Origin: Micromussa lordhowensis
Taxonomy: Eukaryota; Cnidaria; Anthozoa; Scleractinia; Lobophylliidae
Assembly: GCA_964020085.1 (NCBI GenBank)
Contig: OZ026600.1
Coordinates: forward strand, 26,140,738-26,204,737
Length of the DNA stretch: 64,000 nt
Direction of reading: 5' to 3'
Made by a program: the position numbers and the translations under genes. The notes beneath the pieces were generated by a model. That model was not told the origin of the DNA, made no database searches, and worked only from the letters and a program-made list of their open reading frames with translations. Shown one piece after another: positions 1-13,400 of this stretch (its first letter is position 1; each line of letters begins with the position of its first letter).

Positions 1-1568
1 AATGATGTGGTACTAAGCCATGATGTTATGTCTAGAATAAGGTATTTGCTCGTTAATGAGGTAATTTGCAATCTGAATTTGGGCAAAAGTGCTCTATGCG
101 CTGGAGCATAATTGATTTCATGTTTCTGTAGCACAAAGTGACTCCCATTGAAGTACTGCAATTAAACACCCCTCACAAGGGGAGAGTATGCCACACTGCC
201 TCCAAGCCAGAGCGGTACAGTGCTCAAGAGGGAAGTGTCTTGGCAAGGAATGCAATTATATATGGGAGGGGAAAGGGGGTGGGATCCTGAGAAAATAGCG
301 GTTGGAGAGGTATTGGAGATGGGAAAGAAAAGGATGGGAAACGGGAGTTTTAAGAAGTAGCGGGAAGCAGGAGAGAAGTACAAAATGCTAACTTTGCTTA
401 TTCAGTAATGCGTTAGAACACTATGAAAAACATGAACCCAACAAGGTTATTTGACTTGCACGTAGTGTGAAGTGGACTTGGTAGACAGGTACAGGACGTA
501 AGAGCACAGGGTATAAAAAGTGGAAGGTGCTGACCCTCCCTGTCCTACCCCTCAGCATGATGATGCCAGCCACACTTCAACCCTGACAAGCCCTGGCCGG
601 TATCACAGTGTTGTGTTCTTGCGGACAAGACACTGTACTTTCATACGTCCCTCTCCACCCAGGTGTATAAATGGATGCCAGCAAGTTTAATGCTAGGGGG
701 AGGGGGGTAACCTTGTGATGGACTAACATCCCATTCAAGGGAGAATAGATATACTCATGGTTGCACAATGCTTTTGAAAGCAGGATAAGCTCCAGTTGCG
801 TGGACCACTCGGCCCAACATAGGCTTTACCTATCATTTTATCCACAATGGTCATCTTAAAGATAATTTCCAGTCCATACTGTGTACGCTCAAGAGTTTGT
901 TTGCACTTTTTGTTTAGGTTCATGTAAGACATTACAAAATTAGCCTGCGTAGCAAGCATTTCCGTGGCGCAAAAGAGCAAAGAACGGTGATTTTGGTGTT
1001 TTGTCCGCGCGAAAAATGGGTCGAGACCAAAATAGGAAGGAGGGGGGTGGGGGAGGGGAAGGAAGGAAACATTCCTTCCTTCCCCTCCCCCACCCCCTCC
1101 TTCTTATTTTTGCTCTCGCCCCATTTTTCGCATGGGCAAAACGCCGAAAACCCCATTTCTTCGCTCTTTGCTCCACAGAAACGCTTGCTACGCAGGCTAT
1201 CACAAAATGTAAACATTTTGCAACTATTTACCTGAAGTAAATTCAAAGTTTCAAAGTTTCATGGCCGCTTCACATCCATGACCACCATCATGGATGTGAA
1301 GCGGTCAAAGCTTTATGCTTTGTTCTTTCTCGTTTCACTTGATGAAACAACTTGGCAGCTTTAAAAAGCAATGAAGCTGTTGGAAAGAGAATTTGAAAAG
1401 CCTCAAAGATAAGGTATGTGATTCGTAACAAATAACATTGATTTGCATTCCATTGAGTGGGAACTTATAATGTTTATAAACATTAGGGTATGGAGACTAC
1501 GCAGTATGGACTGGAAATCATCTTTAATCTTGTCATTGATCTTTTAAAATCTTTTTTTGTCTTTGCAG
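1..1568. other. LRRK upstream intron with mobile-element debris
   Basis: I see no exon in this stretch. It holds a copy (about 560-830) of a SINE-like repeat that recurs at 3240-3545: shared phrases include GTGTTGTGTTCTT, GTGTATAAATG and GGCTTTACC. It also holds a purine/pyrimidine-rich palindrome at 942-1201, listed separately. Confidence 0.5.
942..1201. repeat. Palindromic MITE with poly-purine arms
   Basis: The two halves are near-perfect inverted copies, ending AGCCTGCGTAGCAAGC and GCTTGCTACGCAGGCT. The apex is a run of GGAAGG-type purines facing its pyrimidine complement around 1040-1100. TA dinucleotides flank both ends, consistent with a TA target duplication. Confidence 0.75.
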
Positions 1569-2205
1569 GATGTGTATTTCTGACAAAGAATCCTTTAACA
1601 TTGCTGTACCCATCGGATTAGCTATTCAACAGAAGAAAAAGGAAGCTGTGGGAACCTTCCTTTTGAGTACAAATTGCAATAAAGTGCAAAAACGAATTGA
1701 TTGGCAGAAACTGGCACTGGGTGACATTGATCCTTCATGGCTAGAAAACGTCACATGGGTGGAAAAACTCTTCTTAGCTTCAAATCTACTTACAATTGTT
1801 CCTAGTAACATAACCATCTTGACCAAACTGTGTTGTTTAGACTTGAGGAGGAATCAGTTGAAGACTATCCCTGCTAGTTTACTTGAGATGTCAAGTTTGC
1901 GAGATCTCCGGCTGTCTGAGAACAAAATTGTTGAACTGCCTAGGAAATGTAAATGGAGTCCCTCTCTGAAGACACTCAATTTAAATGATAACTCTTTGGA
2001 GACGTTGCCTAAGAGCATGGCAAATGCCAAGTTGTCAATTTTGTACATAGCAAGGAATAATTTGTATGAAGTCCCTCTGTGTATCTGTGCAATAACAACC
2101 TTGCAGTCACTGGATCTGTCAGGTAACCCTAGATTGACGCAGCTTCCCCCACAAATGGGACGACTTACAAACATTGAATTACTTAAATTGGAGAATTTGG
2201 ATCAG
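1569..2205 (+). CDS. LRRK: LRRK exon: leucine-rich repeats
   Basis: The acceptor TTTGCAG precedes 1569 and the donor GTGAGA follows 2205. It encodes about 212 residues with at least five LRR units of the form LxxLxLxxNxLxxLP (for example the LDLRRNQLKTIP and LNLNDNSLETLP stretches). The first ~45 residues (IAVPIGLAIQQKKKEAVGTF and on) look like the end of an ankyrin-like or linker segment. The ATG at 1570 is internal coding sequence, not a start, because the reading frame is entered through a splice acceptor. Confidence 0.9.
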
Positions 2206-5200
2206 GTGAGAGTTGTAATTAACATGATCATTGTACGAATCACTCTCCCTGCACGCATTGCATACCTATAATGTTAACTAATGCTCTTTTGCTATGCAAA
2301 CCATTGTATGTGTCTTCTCCACCTTGCTACACTACGTGTGCACAATACTTGAGCTTACTTTTGGTTCACAAACTGTGACTCAAACAAAGCTGAGAGCAAT
2401 GGAGCATGGAGTACAGTAAAAACCTGGATCTTAAGAACCTGTTACCAGCAGGCTAAAATTTTAAATTTAAGCCCCCTCCACATGAGAACCTATTCAGGCT
2501 ATAATCTTAAGTTAGGTTCTTATCAGTTGCTGTAAAAGTGTACAGGTAGCATCAAAAAGAGAACTTCAAAAAGGCAATAGGTTGATTGCTTTGAACTGGT
2601 CATGAATATTTGTCCCAAGATTTTCTTGGTATCAACTTTGTCTTTGCAATGGCATCTCAGAGAACTGACTATGAGTTTGTTTGAGCATATGTTTTGTTAA
2701 GAACATACTGGCACTGTACTGCCTTTAGGCATTATGGTGTTTAAATGATTTATATTACTGTATGAGATGATAGTTATAATAATATATTTAATAAATGAAT
2801 TTTATTTAACAAATAAAGAAGCCTAAGCCGTGTATTACACTGTGATAAAACACAACAGGCTTTTGAGAACTCGAGGGAAATGTAGAAAACACGAGCCGCA
2901 GGCGAGTGTTTTCTACATTTCTCGAGTGTTTTCAAATGTCCGGAGTGTTTTATCACAGTGTAATACACAGATAATGCTTCTTCATTTGCTTTATGATATA
3001 GATTTTATGCGCGCAAAACAATAAAACATGCTTTTTCTGTGTTTGATACTCTGATAAAACATGGGTTTTTGACCAATCAGAGCATGCGCAGGGTCCTATC
3101 TATGTTATAAATAGAGATATAAGAACCTGTTTTAAGAACCTTGGTAGCCTAAATTCACTTTAAGTACCATTTATATAAGAACCTGTGTAGGAAAAATCCA
3201 GGTTCTTATACGCAGGTTTTCACTGTAATTTCCACTAAGTTTCTAGTTTGTGTGGGAAAAGAGGTAGCCCCACAGTTACTGCACTCAAGGTCCGTGTTTG
3301 AGCCCTGGCAGGGGTCAGTGTTTTGTGTTCTTGGACAAGACATCTAACTCTCACAGTGCCTCTCTCCATGTGTATAAATGAGTACTGGCAAATTTAATGC
3401 TGGGGGGGGGGGGGTAACCCTGGGATGGACTAGCATCCCATCCTGGGGGGAGCAGAATACTCCTAGTTGCTTCATTCCACAGAAACCAGAGATAAGCGCC
3501 AGCCTGACAGGCCACTTGGCTCATATGCAGGCTTTACCTTCACCACCTCATGTGACAATCTACTTAGTACATACCCCCTCCCACTACCTGTCTGGTGCTG
3601 GGAGTTGTGTGGTAAGAATTCAAAATATTGGATACTGGATGCTCTATAAGGTAGCAGAGTCTTGCTTTGTGTGTTTTGGTTCAACTCGCTTTTTCCCGTG
3701 GCACTGATAATTCCAATGCAAAACTAGTTGCTGGGCAGGCATGTTTTGAATTCTGGTCACATGTCCTAAACTGGACCAGTATAACTCACTGGTGTTACTA
3801 AGCCTTGAATTTGAGCACCCTGATGCCCTGACATCCTGATCACCCCTGTATTTTTCATGTTACACCTCTGGGCCAGGTTGTTCAAAACCCGATTGAGCTA
3901 ACCCAAGATTAGCGAGAAATTTTGATTTCAGTTTTGGATCTTTTTCGGTGAGGTTTGCAGTTTATATTGTTTGTCCGTCAGTTTTTGAGCTTGGTTAAAG
4001 TCAAACTACACAAAAGATAAGAAGTGAAAAACATCTTTATACAAGAAAAATTGATGCTTTGGTTAATTTTTAATCCTGGGTTAGTGTTAACCGGCTTTCG
4101 AACAACCCGGCCCTGGGGTGGTTACAGGATTTTAGAGAGGGGGATTCGAGATACCGGAAATGTTTAAAATTGAGGTCCTCCGGAATGGGATGTCCCGCAT
4201 TCTGAGGCTAAGTCGGCATGCTATAATGTCTCATTTTTAGGGTGTTCGACCAAACCCCCCTAGATCTGCCTCAGCACCTCAAACCCCCTTCCCCCCCCCC
4301 CCCGCCCCTCTCCTCCTCCGCAGTGTATGGGCCTCAAGAATAGCTGTTGGTTTCTAGGACGATAGCGAGCCTATTTTCAGATTTCTATTCACTTTTTTCG
4401 CGTGTACTTATGTTTTTCTTTCATTGTTGCTTAAAGTTGACAGATCCTCCTGAGGAAATAAAAAGAAATGGCATCAAAACCATCATGTATCTTCGAAACA
4501 TACTGCGTAAATCAGAGGGATACTACACCATGAAGCTGATGTTGGTAGGCAAGGCTGCTCAGGGCAAGACAACATTGAAACATCGGCTGATGAGAAACTA
4601 CAGTTACAACGATAATAATTCGACAAACGGTGAGAAATATTTCTTTTTTTCAGGATTATAAAAACACATTATTTTATCTTAACCCTTTAAGTTCACAGGA
4701 GTGACCAAAATCTAATTTCTCCCTACAGATTCAATACTAATACCATTTTCAAATTATTACAGTGTAGGTGACAAAAATAGAGAGTATGAGTTGAGATTTT
4801 GAGTTTACGGGTAATAAAGAAGGTTTACAGTGGACCGTTTCATCATATAAGCTCCCTTGATACGAAATAAATACATGACAATGTTTAAAAGTGAATTTTC
4901 TGGCTTTTCTGCAGGAATTGCCTTGGACGAATTCCGTTACAATCGAAAAGACTACGGTCTTTTTCCGATTTACCAAGAGTTCGTTTTCAAGATTTGGGAT
5001 TTTGGTGGTCAGGAAGACTTCTACACAACACATCAATGTTTTCTATCCACTTTGGCACTCTACCTGCTCGTATGGAACCTGGAGGAAGGTAAGGCAGATG
5101 TAACCCCTCCATTGGGAGGTACTTCAATATAATTATGAGCTACGTAGGTATGTGCCGCGGGATAGGGTAGGGTGTTGAGGTTTTCGATCCTTAAATAGGA

Positions 5201-7447
5201 TATCATTTTTGCCCCTCTTGGTATTGTGTTCCCAATGTGATCCTTAGATTGGGTACCTGAATTGTATCAGCTAAAATTGCAGTGCGTAAATGCACAGCTA
5301 AACGTAAAACAAATGATCTGTTAGAACTGAATTATTCGTAAACTTGCAATGTTGCAGAAACGAAATTAAGTTGACCCCCTCAGGCTATTCTTAGCGTTTG
5401 TTTTTTCTTTGAAGAAAGTGCCTTTTTTGGGTTTGGGCCTTAACTAGGGTATCACTTTTCTTTTGCTTCATCCTTAAATAGGGTCAGGGTTGAAACCCCT
5501 TCGTGGCACACGACTATCCGAACTTTACGGAAGTAACCCCCCCCCCTCCCGCCCCTTAAGATCGATCGTTATTTCTCATAGTAACAATACTAAGTACAAT
5601 AAAAGTATATTGCTTTGAACGCCTCTGTTTTCAATGAACGTGGAGGCTAAATGAACCGTTAGGTTTTCGAATTTACAGTTAGTTTCACTTTGAGTGTCTA
5701 ATCCTGATATTGCAATATGTCTTTGCTAACAGCACTTACCACTGTTCATGATCTGAACGTAACTCGGATTTTAAAACAGCACTGACCCGGTCTAGCTGTC
5801 CGGCAGAACAGCACACTCCGTGTGCGAGTGCTAGAAAATGTTCCTTTTGCATCGTGTTACCGTTACAATTTTTGAGAACTATATTTAAGCTAAGTGTATT
5901 ACTGTCTGTGTAACGTTACCAAAACTGGGACGAGTTTCGTTTAAGGTGATGTTAGGAGACTTCATCGTCATCATCATCAATCTTTATTTATAAACGAAAT
6001 CGTATCATTTTACATGGTCTTCCTAGGAATCGTGTTTAAAACTAGACTAAAATACTCGAAGGAATTATTGACTATAATGTTAAAAATACAAAAACTTACA
6101 TTATGAATAATAAGAGTTACAATGGGTCATGGTGTATTAGAAAATCTTTCCCATGAAATGAAGTTTTAAAAACATTTAAAGTAGGCAGTTTTTTAATCTC
6201 TGAGGGAATCTTGTTCCACAGAACAGATCATCAGTAGTGTAGGCTCCTTTTTGCAGACTCAGTTCTGGGTCTGGGGACCAGAATTTCTAAGATTGTATGA
6301 AACTTCATCGTTTCTCAATCAGGTGTCTCGGTGTACTCAGCTGCTGAAAACTTCAGGTCCCGTCCGGAGAAATTTTAAAACGCAACAATCACCGGTCACT
6401 TTGGATCTTTGTTTGAGAAAACGTCAGCAAGGGAAATCACGTGATTATCGTGACGCCATCATTTTCGAAAAGCTCTGTTTTCAAAATATTCTCCGTCCAC
6501 ACCAAAACGAAAAGCCGGTGTTTTTGAAATCCTCCGGTTTGAAGAGCGTTTTCGAAAATCTCCCGTTAGTGTGAATGGAAGGCCTAACCCGAGAAATAAA
6601 GCTCCGTTTTCAAATTCCTCCGGCGGAGGTGCTTCGCTTGATACCAAAGAAGACAGTTGTGTATTTATTGTCAACTCTTCGCAGGTGAAAGCGGAATCGA
6701 GATGTTGAAGAGCTGGTTGGACACCATATCTGCCAGCGCTTCCAATACCAGCCTGATTATAGTGGGCACACACCTGGACAAGGTGAAGAAAGACAAGGAA
6801 CCCGGATTCCAGGAGCGCATGCGCCAGCTAGTGATGGAGCTGGTCCTATCACCGAAGTACAGTCGCATCAATGTCAAGGATATCAAGGAAGTTAGTTGTG
6901 CACCTGACAACAGAGAAGGTTTGTGTACGCGATGGCTTGATATAGCGCCCGAAAGTAAAAACAGCAGACAGAGTGAACTTTGAGAAAGGAAAACGCCAAA
7001 TTAAACGATTGCATAGCTGTAGTTACATATTTAGTTGCATCACTAGAGGTAATTGGCTTCTGGGAGAATAATTATTGCAAAAAGTTCAATCGTGTTTTTG
7101 GCACTCCGCTTTCGTCATGACACAATAGGGTACCCCAGGTAAACTAGCTATCAGGCGTTCTGTTTCCCGCCCGCTTGCAGGTTAACACCGAGTTTTTGTC
7201 TGTCTTACATACATACATACATTACTTTATTTACCCTCGGATTTTAGAGTAGCTTATGCAGCTAATATCTCCGAGCATCAGACGAGAGATAGACCACCAC
7301 ACCGGGAACTACGTCCCCTACTCTTTTCCAACAGTGTGTGGGTTCTTTTACGTCCCACAGAATTAATTATGAAGAGTCGTGAGACGGGGCCTACGGTTTA
7401 TCGTCCTTATCCGAGAAGACTAGAAAGTCTAACCATTTGCAGTTGTC

Positions 7448-7480
<33 letters not shown>

Positions 7481-10400
7481 AAAGACCCTGAGTGTTGGTC
7501 CGGCGGGGCTTTGAACCCGCGACCTCCCGCACGCTAGTCCGGAACTCTACCTACTGAGCTAACCGGTCAGTGTAAATGAGAGTGCCAGGAGTAGGCCAGT
7601 TTCGTAGTCTCGGTATTGCACTGGAACTAGCTTGCAATGACAGGGTGAAATAAAATTCAAAAACTTCATCTTCCTAGCTCAAGTCTCTGAGGAGCTGCTA
7701 GCCCGAAATTATTTTATTTAATAAGGATAATTAAATCAATTTGATATGCAAAAATAATGTTAATTAATGATACGGACCTTAGGTGGACTAATTCTCTTTG
7801 ATTTCCCTTTCCATCAAGAACACTCAATGTGCGGTTCTAGAAAATATCCATACCACCCACAGGATTTTCCGTTCCAGGGGGCTTCACGGTACTCCCCCCA
7901 TCCCCTGGAATTTCCATGACTTTTCTACCTGTGTCCCTCTACCTCCACTTAAGTCATTTATTTAATCTCATAGGTACTGTAATAAAATTTAACAATTAGA
8001 CCCGTAGCCCGAAAGGGCTATGGGTCAATAGCCCATGAGGCGAAGCCCAATGGGCTATTGACCCGTGGCCCTTGAGAGCGAAGGGTCTAATTTTTTTAGT
8101 AATCACCCAACTAGTCGGACAGAAATGGCAATAAGAAAGTTAGCAAATGTAAGTTGAAGAAATATTTATTTGGGACTAAAACGAAAGAAAGCGTCACGCT
8201 CGATGGCGCTAATAGTCCTCGAGTAGCGTAGCCAATTAAAATGCAGGATTTGCATTAGTCCACTAGTTGGGTGATACTAATCATGGTTGTATTGTAGACG
8301 AAGACGCAAGGTGGTATATTGTTTACCTTGATTTGGTCACAGGTCAGGATCAAAGGTGCTGGATAATGAAAGATTAAGGCTCTGAGACGTAATTTTCCAA
8401 AAAAATGACCGTGGAAAATTCTAGACATGAATTCATATCATGTTAAAAAGGAGTTTGAACTAACAACTGACTTAGAAGCACTTCACTTCCAAATGGCACA
8501 GTAGCTGACTTCAGTTCTTCATTCAAAGATGTTTTCATACGACAATCTGAGAAATTACTGAAAATTTAAGCTCTTTCAAAAAACCCAGTTGAAGTTTTAA
8601 TTTATGCATAGTGAAAACAGCATATCGAATTACTGTACTTAACACACGCAACATGTTTTTCAAAACAACTGTTTGCCAAAGAAATATCGCTGAAATTTTT
8701 CTTTCAGGAAAGGAATACATCGAAAAAGTCATGCGCTTTGTCTTTGTAGTAAATGATAATAAATTCATTTTGTGCCTTAATGTTTTTTTTGTGACACGTT
8801 TCATGTAATTATCTAATTATAATAGTTCGCTACATTCCAGAGTACAGGTAGCAAAACTGAGAACAATGACGTGGTGATTTCTAATGCAAACGACCAGAGA
8901 CCAAAGATCCACACGAGTTCCCACTGTATTCATTCAACTCGCCCCTCCCTCGACCTTTGCACTGAAAAAGACTGAATTTTTTGGTTTTCTTTCGTTCTTT
9001 TTTAAATAAAGGCATTGATGACCTCCGTATAGCCATTTACGATGTTGCCAGGAACCTCCAAAAGAGTGAGCGTGGCCAGGTATCAGTAATGGGCGAAAAG
9101 ATTCCGCACAGCTTTTTGTTAGTGGCAGATGTCATCCAAGCCAAGCGACAGGAGCTACGGAATAACGGACGGTTGCCAATCATGCACAAGTCCGAGTACG
9201 AGGCACTTGTCCTGGACACCATTAAGAATGACGCGTTGGACATCGAGGACACTAATGACCTAGTGGAGGTTACTAAGTTTATGCACGAGAGAGGTGAGTT
9301 TGAGCTCTCTGATTGGTTAATTGTCAAGTGCGCTATAACCAATCAATCGTAAGCAAGGCCGAAACAAGTTGTGATTGGCTAATGCGTGTTTTCTCAAGCT
9401 TGAGACCCGTTTCATTTTTTTCTCACTCTTTGCCTGGTTTCCCGGCCGCTCTTAACATTAGTGCTATGTGCGAGCTACTTTTACTTTAACAGTATCATCC
9501 AGTTTAGTTGAAAGCGAGAATGAGAGAAATGAAGAAGATGTAAAAAATTACGTAATGTAGAAATAAAGTAGCGAAGCATAGTTGACACAAGACAATAGAG
9601 CGGGGTAACAATAATAATAATCGAGAAGTGAACGAAATGGGAAAAGAGGACCTTATACTAATACTAATTGACGAGCGAGTACTAACTGTTATCAGTTGAG
9701 TTAATTCGATGTGATTTATTAAGACTCAAAGTGTCAACAATACTGTTACCTTTGTGTAGGTATTTTGATGCACTACGACGACCCAAACCAAGATCTGCAA
9801 GATCTGTACTTCATCGATCCCCAATGGCTTTGCGAGCTGATGGCACAGATTGTGACGTTACAAGAAGTGAACCGGTACATTCGAAATGGCATCTTTAACC
9901 TGGACGATTTGCCCCAGATTTTCAAAAGTGAACTTTTTCCTTACCGGAACGCTCCGCAATTCATCCGTCTGTTAAATCGCTTCCAGATCGCATGTTCCTT
10001 AGACGCAAACCGGGTCCTTATTCCTTCGAAACTTCCCGCCGGGCAACCGGACGAGGCGACGAACGACGATCTCCCGTTCATCACACTGAAAAGAATCCAT
10101 TCGTTGCCTTGCATTCCGTTTGGATTCTGGAGTCGCCTGATTTCGCGTCTGTTATTTTACATGAAGGATATGCTGTCGGACGGAGAAAATTTCAATCGGC
10201 AGGAGTACTCGAGCCCGTTTCAGCTAGATCCATTCTGCTGTCGTTGTCCCCTTGACCTAGAGAGTTCAGCCGCAGGAGGTCTTACCGATAGTGACAATGA
10301 AGTACTGGCATACTTGGAGCCTTCTCTTGGTGGATCATTTGAGAATCTGCCAGGTTCGCCTGGTGACGTCCGCGGTCTCGTTCGATTCTTTAGTACTCAC

Positions 10401-13400
10401 CGTACAGGAACCTTCATCAACGGCCGATTTTTCAGTCATTCCGATTTGGAAGGCGGAAGCTCTCGGAGTGATTCGGGGTTCGATTACAGTTCAGACGACG
10501 ACGATGAGCCTCGTGCCAGGGCGCCAGACGAGCTTACCGCGTCATTTCCCTTTGTTCGTTCTAAAGATAGCTCGTGGAGGAATGAAAGAGCATTTAAACA
10601 TGGTACTGACCCAGGAGCACACGGGCGTCATGATGAAATAAATGACCTCGAAAGCGAAACTCCCAAGAGCGACTCGGCTGTACCAATCTTGCGACAGAAA
10701 TTGTCGCAAGGAGACTCGGACGAAAAAGCGCATTTTTGCGCATCGCGTACAAGCTCAGAGCAGGGCTCCCGTGTAACGCTCACTTTTGATCAGTTCCGCA
10801 TTAGCCCCGATGTCGCGGAAGGTCCCTCGGCGGCTGATAATGGGCCTCTTTCGAATTTCGAAGGAAAATATGTCGACTTAGTAGATTCCTCTCGACCAGA
10901 CGAACTCGCTAGTGGCGAAGCCGATGCGGAAGACATCGAGTTTCTCGCTTCGAAAGACACATCTTGTCCCGAAAGGCTCAATGGTCATCTTGAGATAAAT
11001 CCGTCACAAAATTGCAACAGCGATGACAGTGATAGCGTTCCTTATCACTCTGCCACTTCCAGATCGTGTACCCCAGATCCATTGACACACGAAAGAAGCA
11101 ATGGGCACCACAAGGATCCTTCATTAGTGGAGCTAAACGAAGATCCTGAAATACGTCCATTTAACGAAGACCCTAGTACTGATGGCCTTAATCTGTTTCA
11201 ACCCTTGACGGAAGCGTGTTTGGAAGAGGCGAACAATTTTCACCGATCTGTTTCAGAGGAGGAGTTTGAAGGCGACAGTTGTGATGTGGCATCTAATCAC
11301 TCGGCCAGTTCCTCTGTATCAAGCGTTTCATCGGATAAAGAGTCGGATGGCGAGTCTTTTCACACGAGTTCTAGTCGGGGATCTAACGCCAGCGAGGCAG
11401 GGCACACATCCACGGAGATACGGACTCTTGTTGGTGACCAGGAAGTTGCAGGTAAAAGGAGTAAATTGTAATTTCTGTGGTCAATGCTTCCATAGCAAAA
11501 ACTGTGTTTTTTTTTTCTAAGGGAAGTTAGGTACACGCGTTGTTGAACCACGGGCGGAAACCAGAGTTGTTCTTCTAGTTTGTGTTGGAAACGTCTGACT
11601 CGGTTTTGCATCTATAATTTGTTGAAATGTGATAAGACGCGCCCAACAAGAGAATATTTGACTTCTGGTTGGCGTCAGTGATTCAAACACGTCTTTTCGT
11701 ACTTCTACATGACCTCGTAACATAACCCTTAGGTGCTAGCGCAACTTGTTTTTTTCATGGTAGCAGGGTGCTACCCGCAAAAGTTCTCGCAGTATAGGAA
11801 ATAACCTATTTCACTCACAGACTAAATTAGCCGGTAAATTGTTCTTTCTCAGCAGCCAGCCTTGTGTCAGATAACTCATTTAGCAGTGATCGGACTGAAA
11901 CGGTTGGAGAGATTTTCAATATCGGGACTTCGTCACACGATTCTCCAGGCTCAGGCTGTCAATCCCCAACCCCTCTCCCCGAAATCTCAGTGGAATCGCC
12001 AGAGACTGATGTCCATTCTGGAAGTCCTTCGGCGACGCCGGATCCTGGCAGAAGTAATGCTAGAGAGAGCTGCAGAAGCAAGCAACGCAGTGTTACACCG
12101 CATCTTTCTTACTGCCCATTCAAAGAAGACTTCCCCATTGACAGCCTCCCGCAACTACCAACAGACCTGGCGACGCTGATTGACCACGGCTTCCTTCACT
12201 GCTGGAAGTCCGGAGTGTGCCTTCGTCACCCTCGCTTGTTCTTCCTGTTGTACTGCTTCCCGGAGCCGGCTTCTGATCGACAGTTGGTCGTTACAGAAGT
12301 GAGCCCTTGCCCACAGGGTCGGAGGGTCTTGAGCTACGTAGTGGACCACATCGACACCCTGATTCGGGAGTGGTATCAGGAGTTTTTGTCCACGGACGGC
12401 CAGCAACCCAGGGTCAGACAGCTCATACCCTGCGTGGTGTGCGAACGTCTGGGTCTTGAACCGTACAAGTTCTCGTTTGCTGAATGCCAGCTTCAAAGTG
12501 CAAAGTCAGATACAATACCCTGCCCCCATCATCCTGGACTCAAGGTCAATCTGCACAAAGTGGCACCTGACATCATGTTACATGACGTAGACGCCGATTT
12601 ATTATTGTCGCATGACGAGATCACTTATGAGGACACTGAGTCAAAGCAGCTGGGCAGTGGTGGTTTCGGAAAGGTACGTTTGTCATAATGCTAAGAAAAA
12701 TTCGGCAGGTCTCCTGCTATCAACCTGATCGCAACTGAGCGCAAGCGGTAAATGTTGTAGGGTAATGCCTTGTTTTCGGGCAATTCGCGGAACGTAGAAA
12801 ATCTTTCTGCATTGGTCGGTAAAATTTTGGTGGGTGAAGTGTGGTGGTGCTAGAGAAACAACAGAGCTTCCAGTCTAATAAACAGGAAATCTTAAATAAC
12901 GCGTATATCAAGGGACAAAGCGAATCTTTATTTGTACTGTAAATCCTCGAATTAGCGCCTCCCCTCAAATAATAATCGTCCTTCGAATAATCGCTCCTCC
13001 TATCGGCTAAAATTCAAAATAAGCGCCTCCCCTTGAGTAAGCGCCCCCACCCTTCTCTCCCCCTGTTTTATGGAAGAGTACCGAGACAACAAAGGATGTA
13101 TAGTTTTGGTCGTGTTCAATCACAAGCACGTGATTATCGACTCATTCAAGCACTGCACATTGACCGTCGTAACGGATGGTAGTGAAGGATCTGCTTTTAT
13201 TTATTTATTTATTTATTTATTTTCACAACAAATTACAACACACTACTTAAACTATACTACTTATAAAGTAATGCTTATGCTATTAATAATACGGTACTAA
13301 AGCGACTTAAAGAAATACGACACTACTTACAATAAGATATTACTAACAGAAACGACACTTATGCTACTAAGAACAATACTGAATAGCGAAGATCTGCTGA

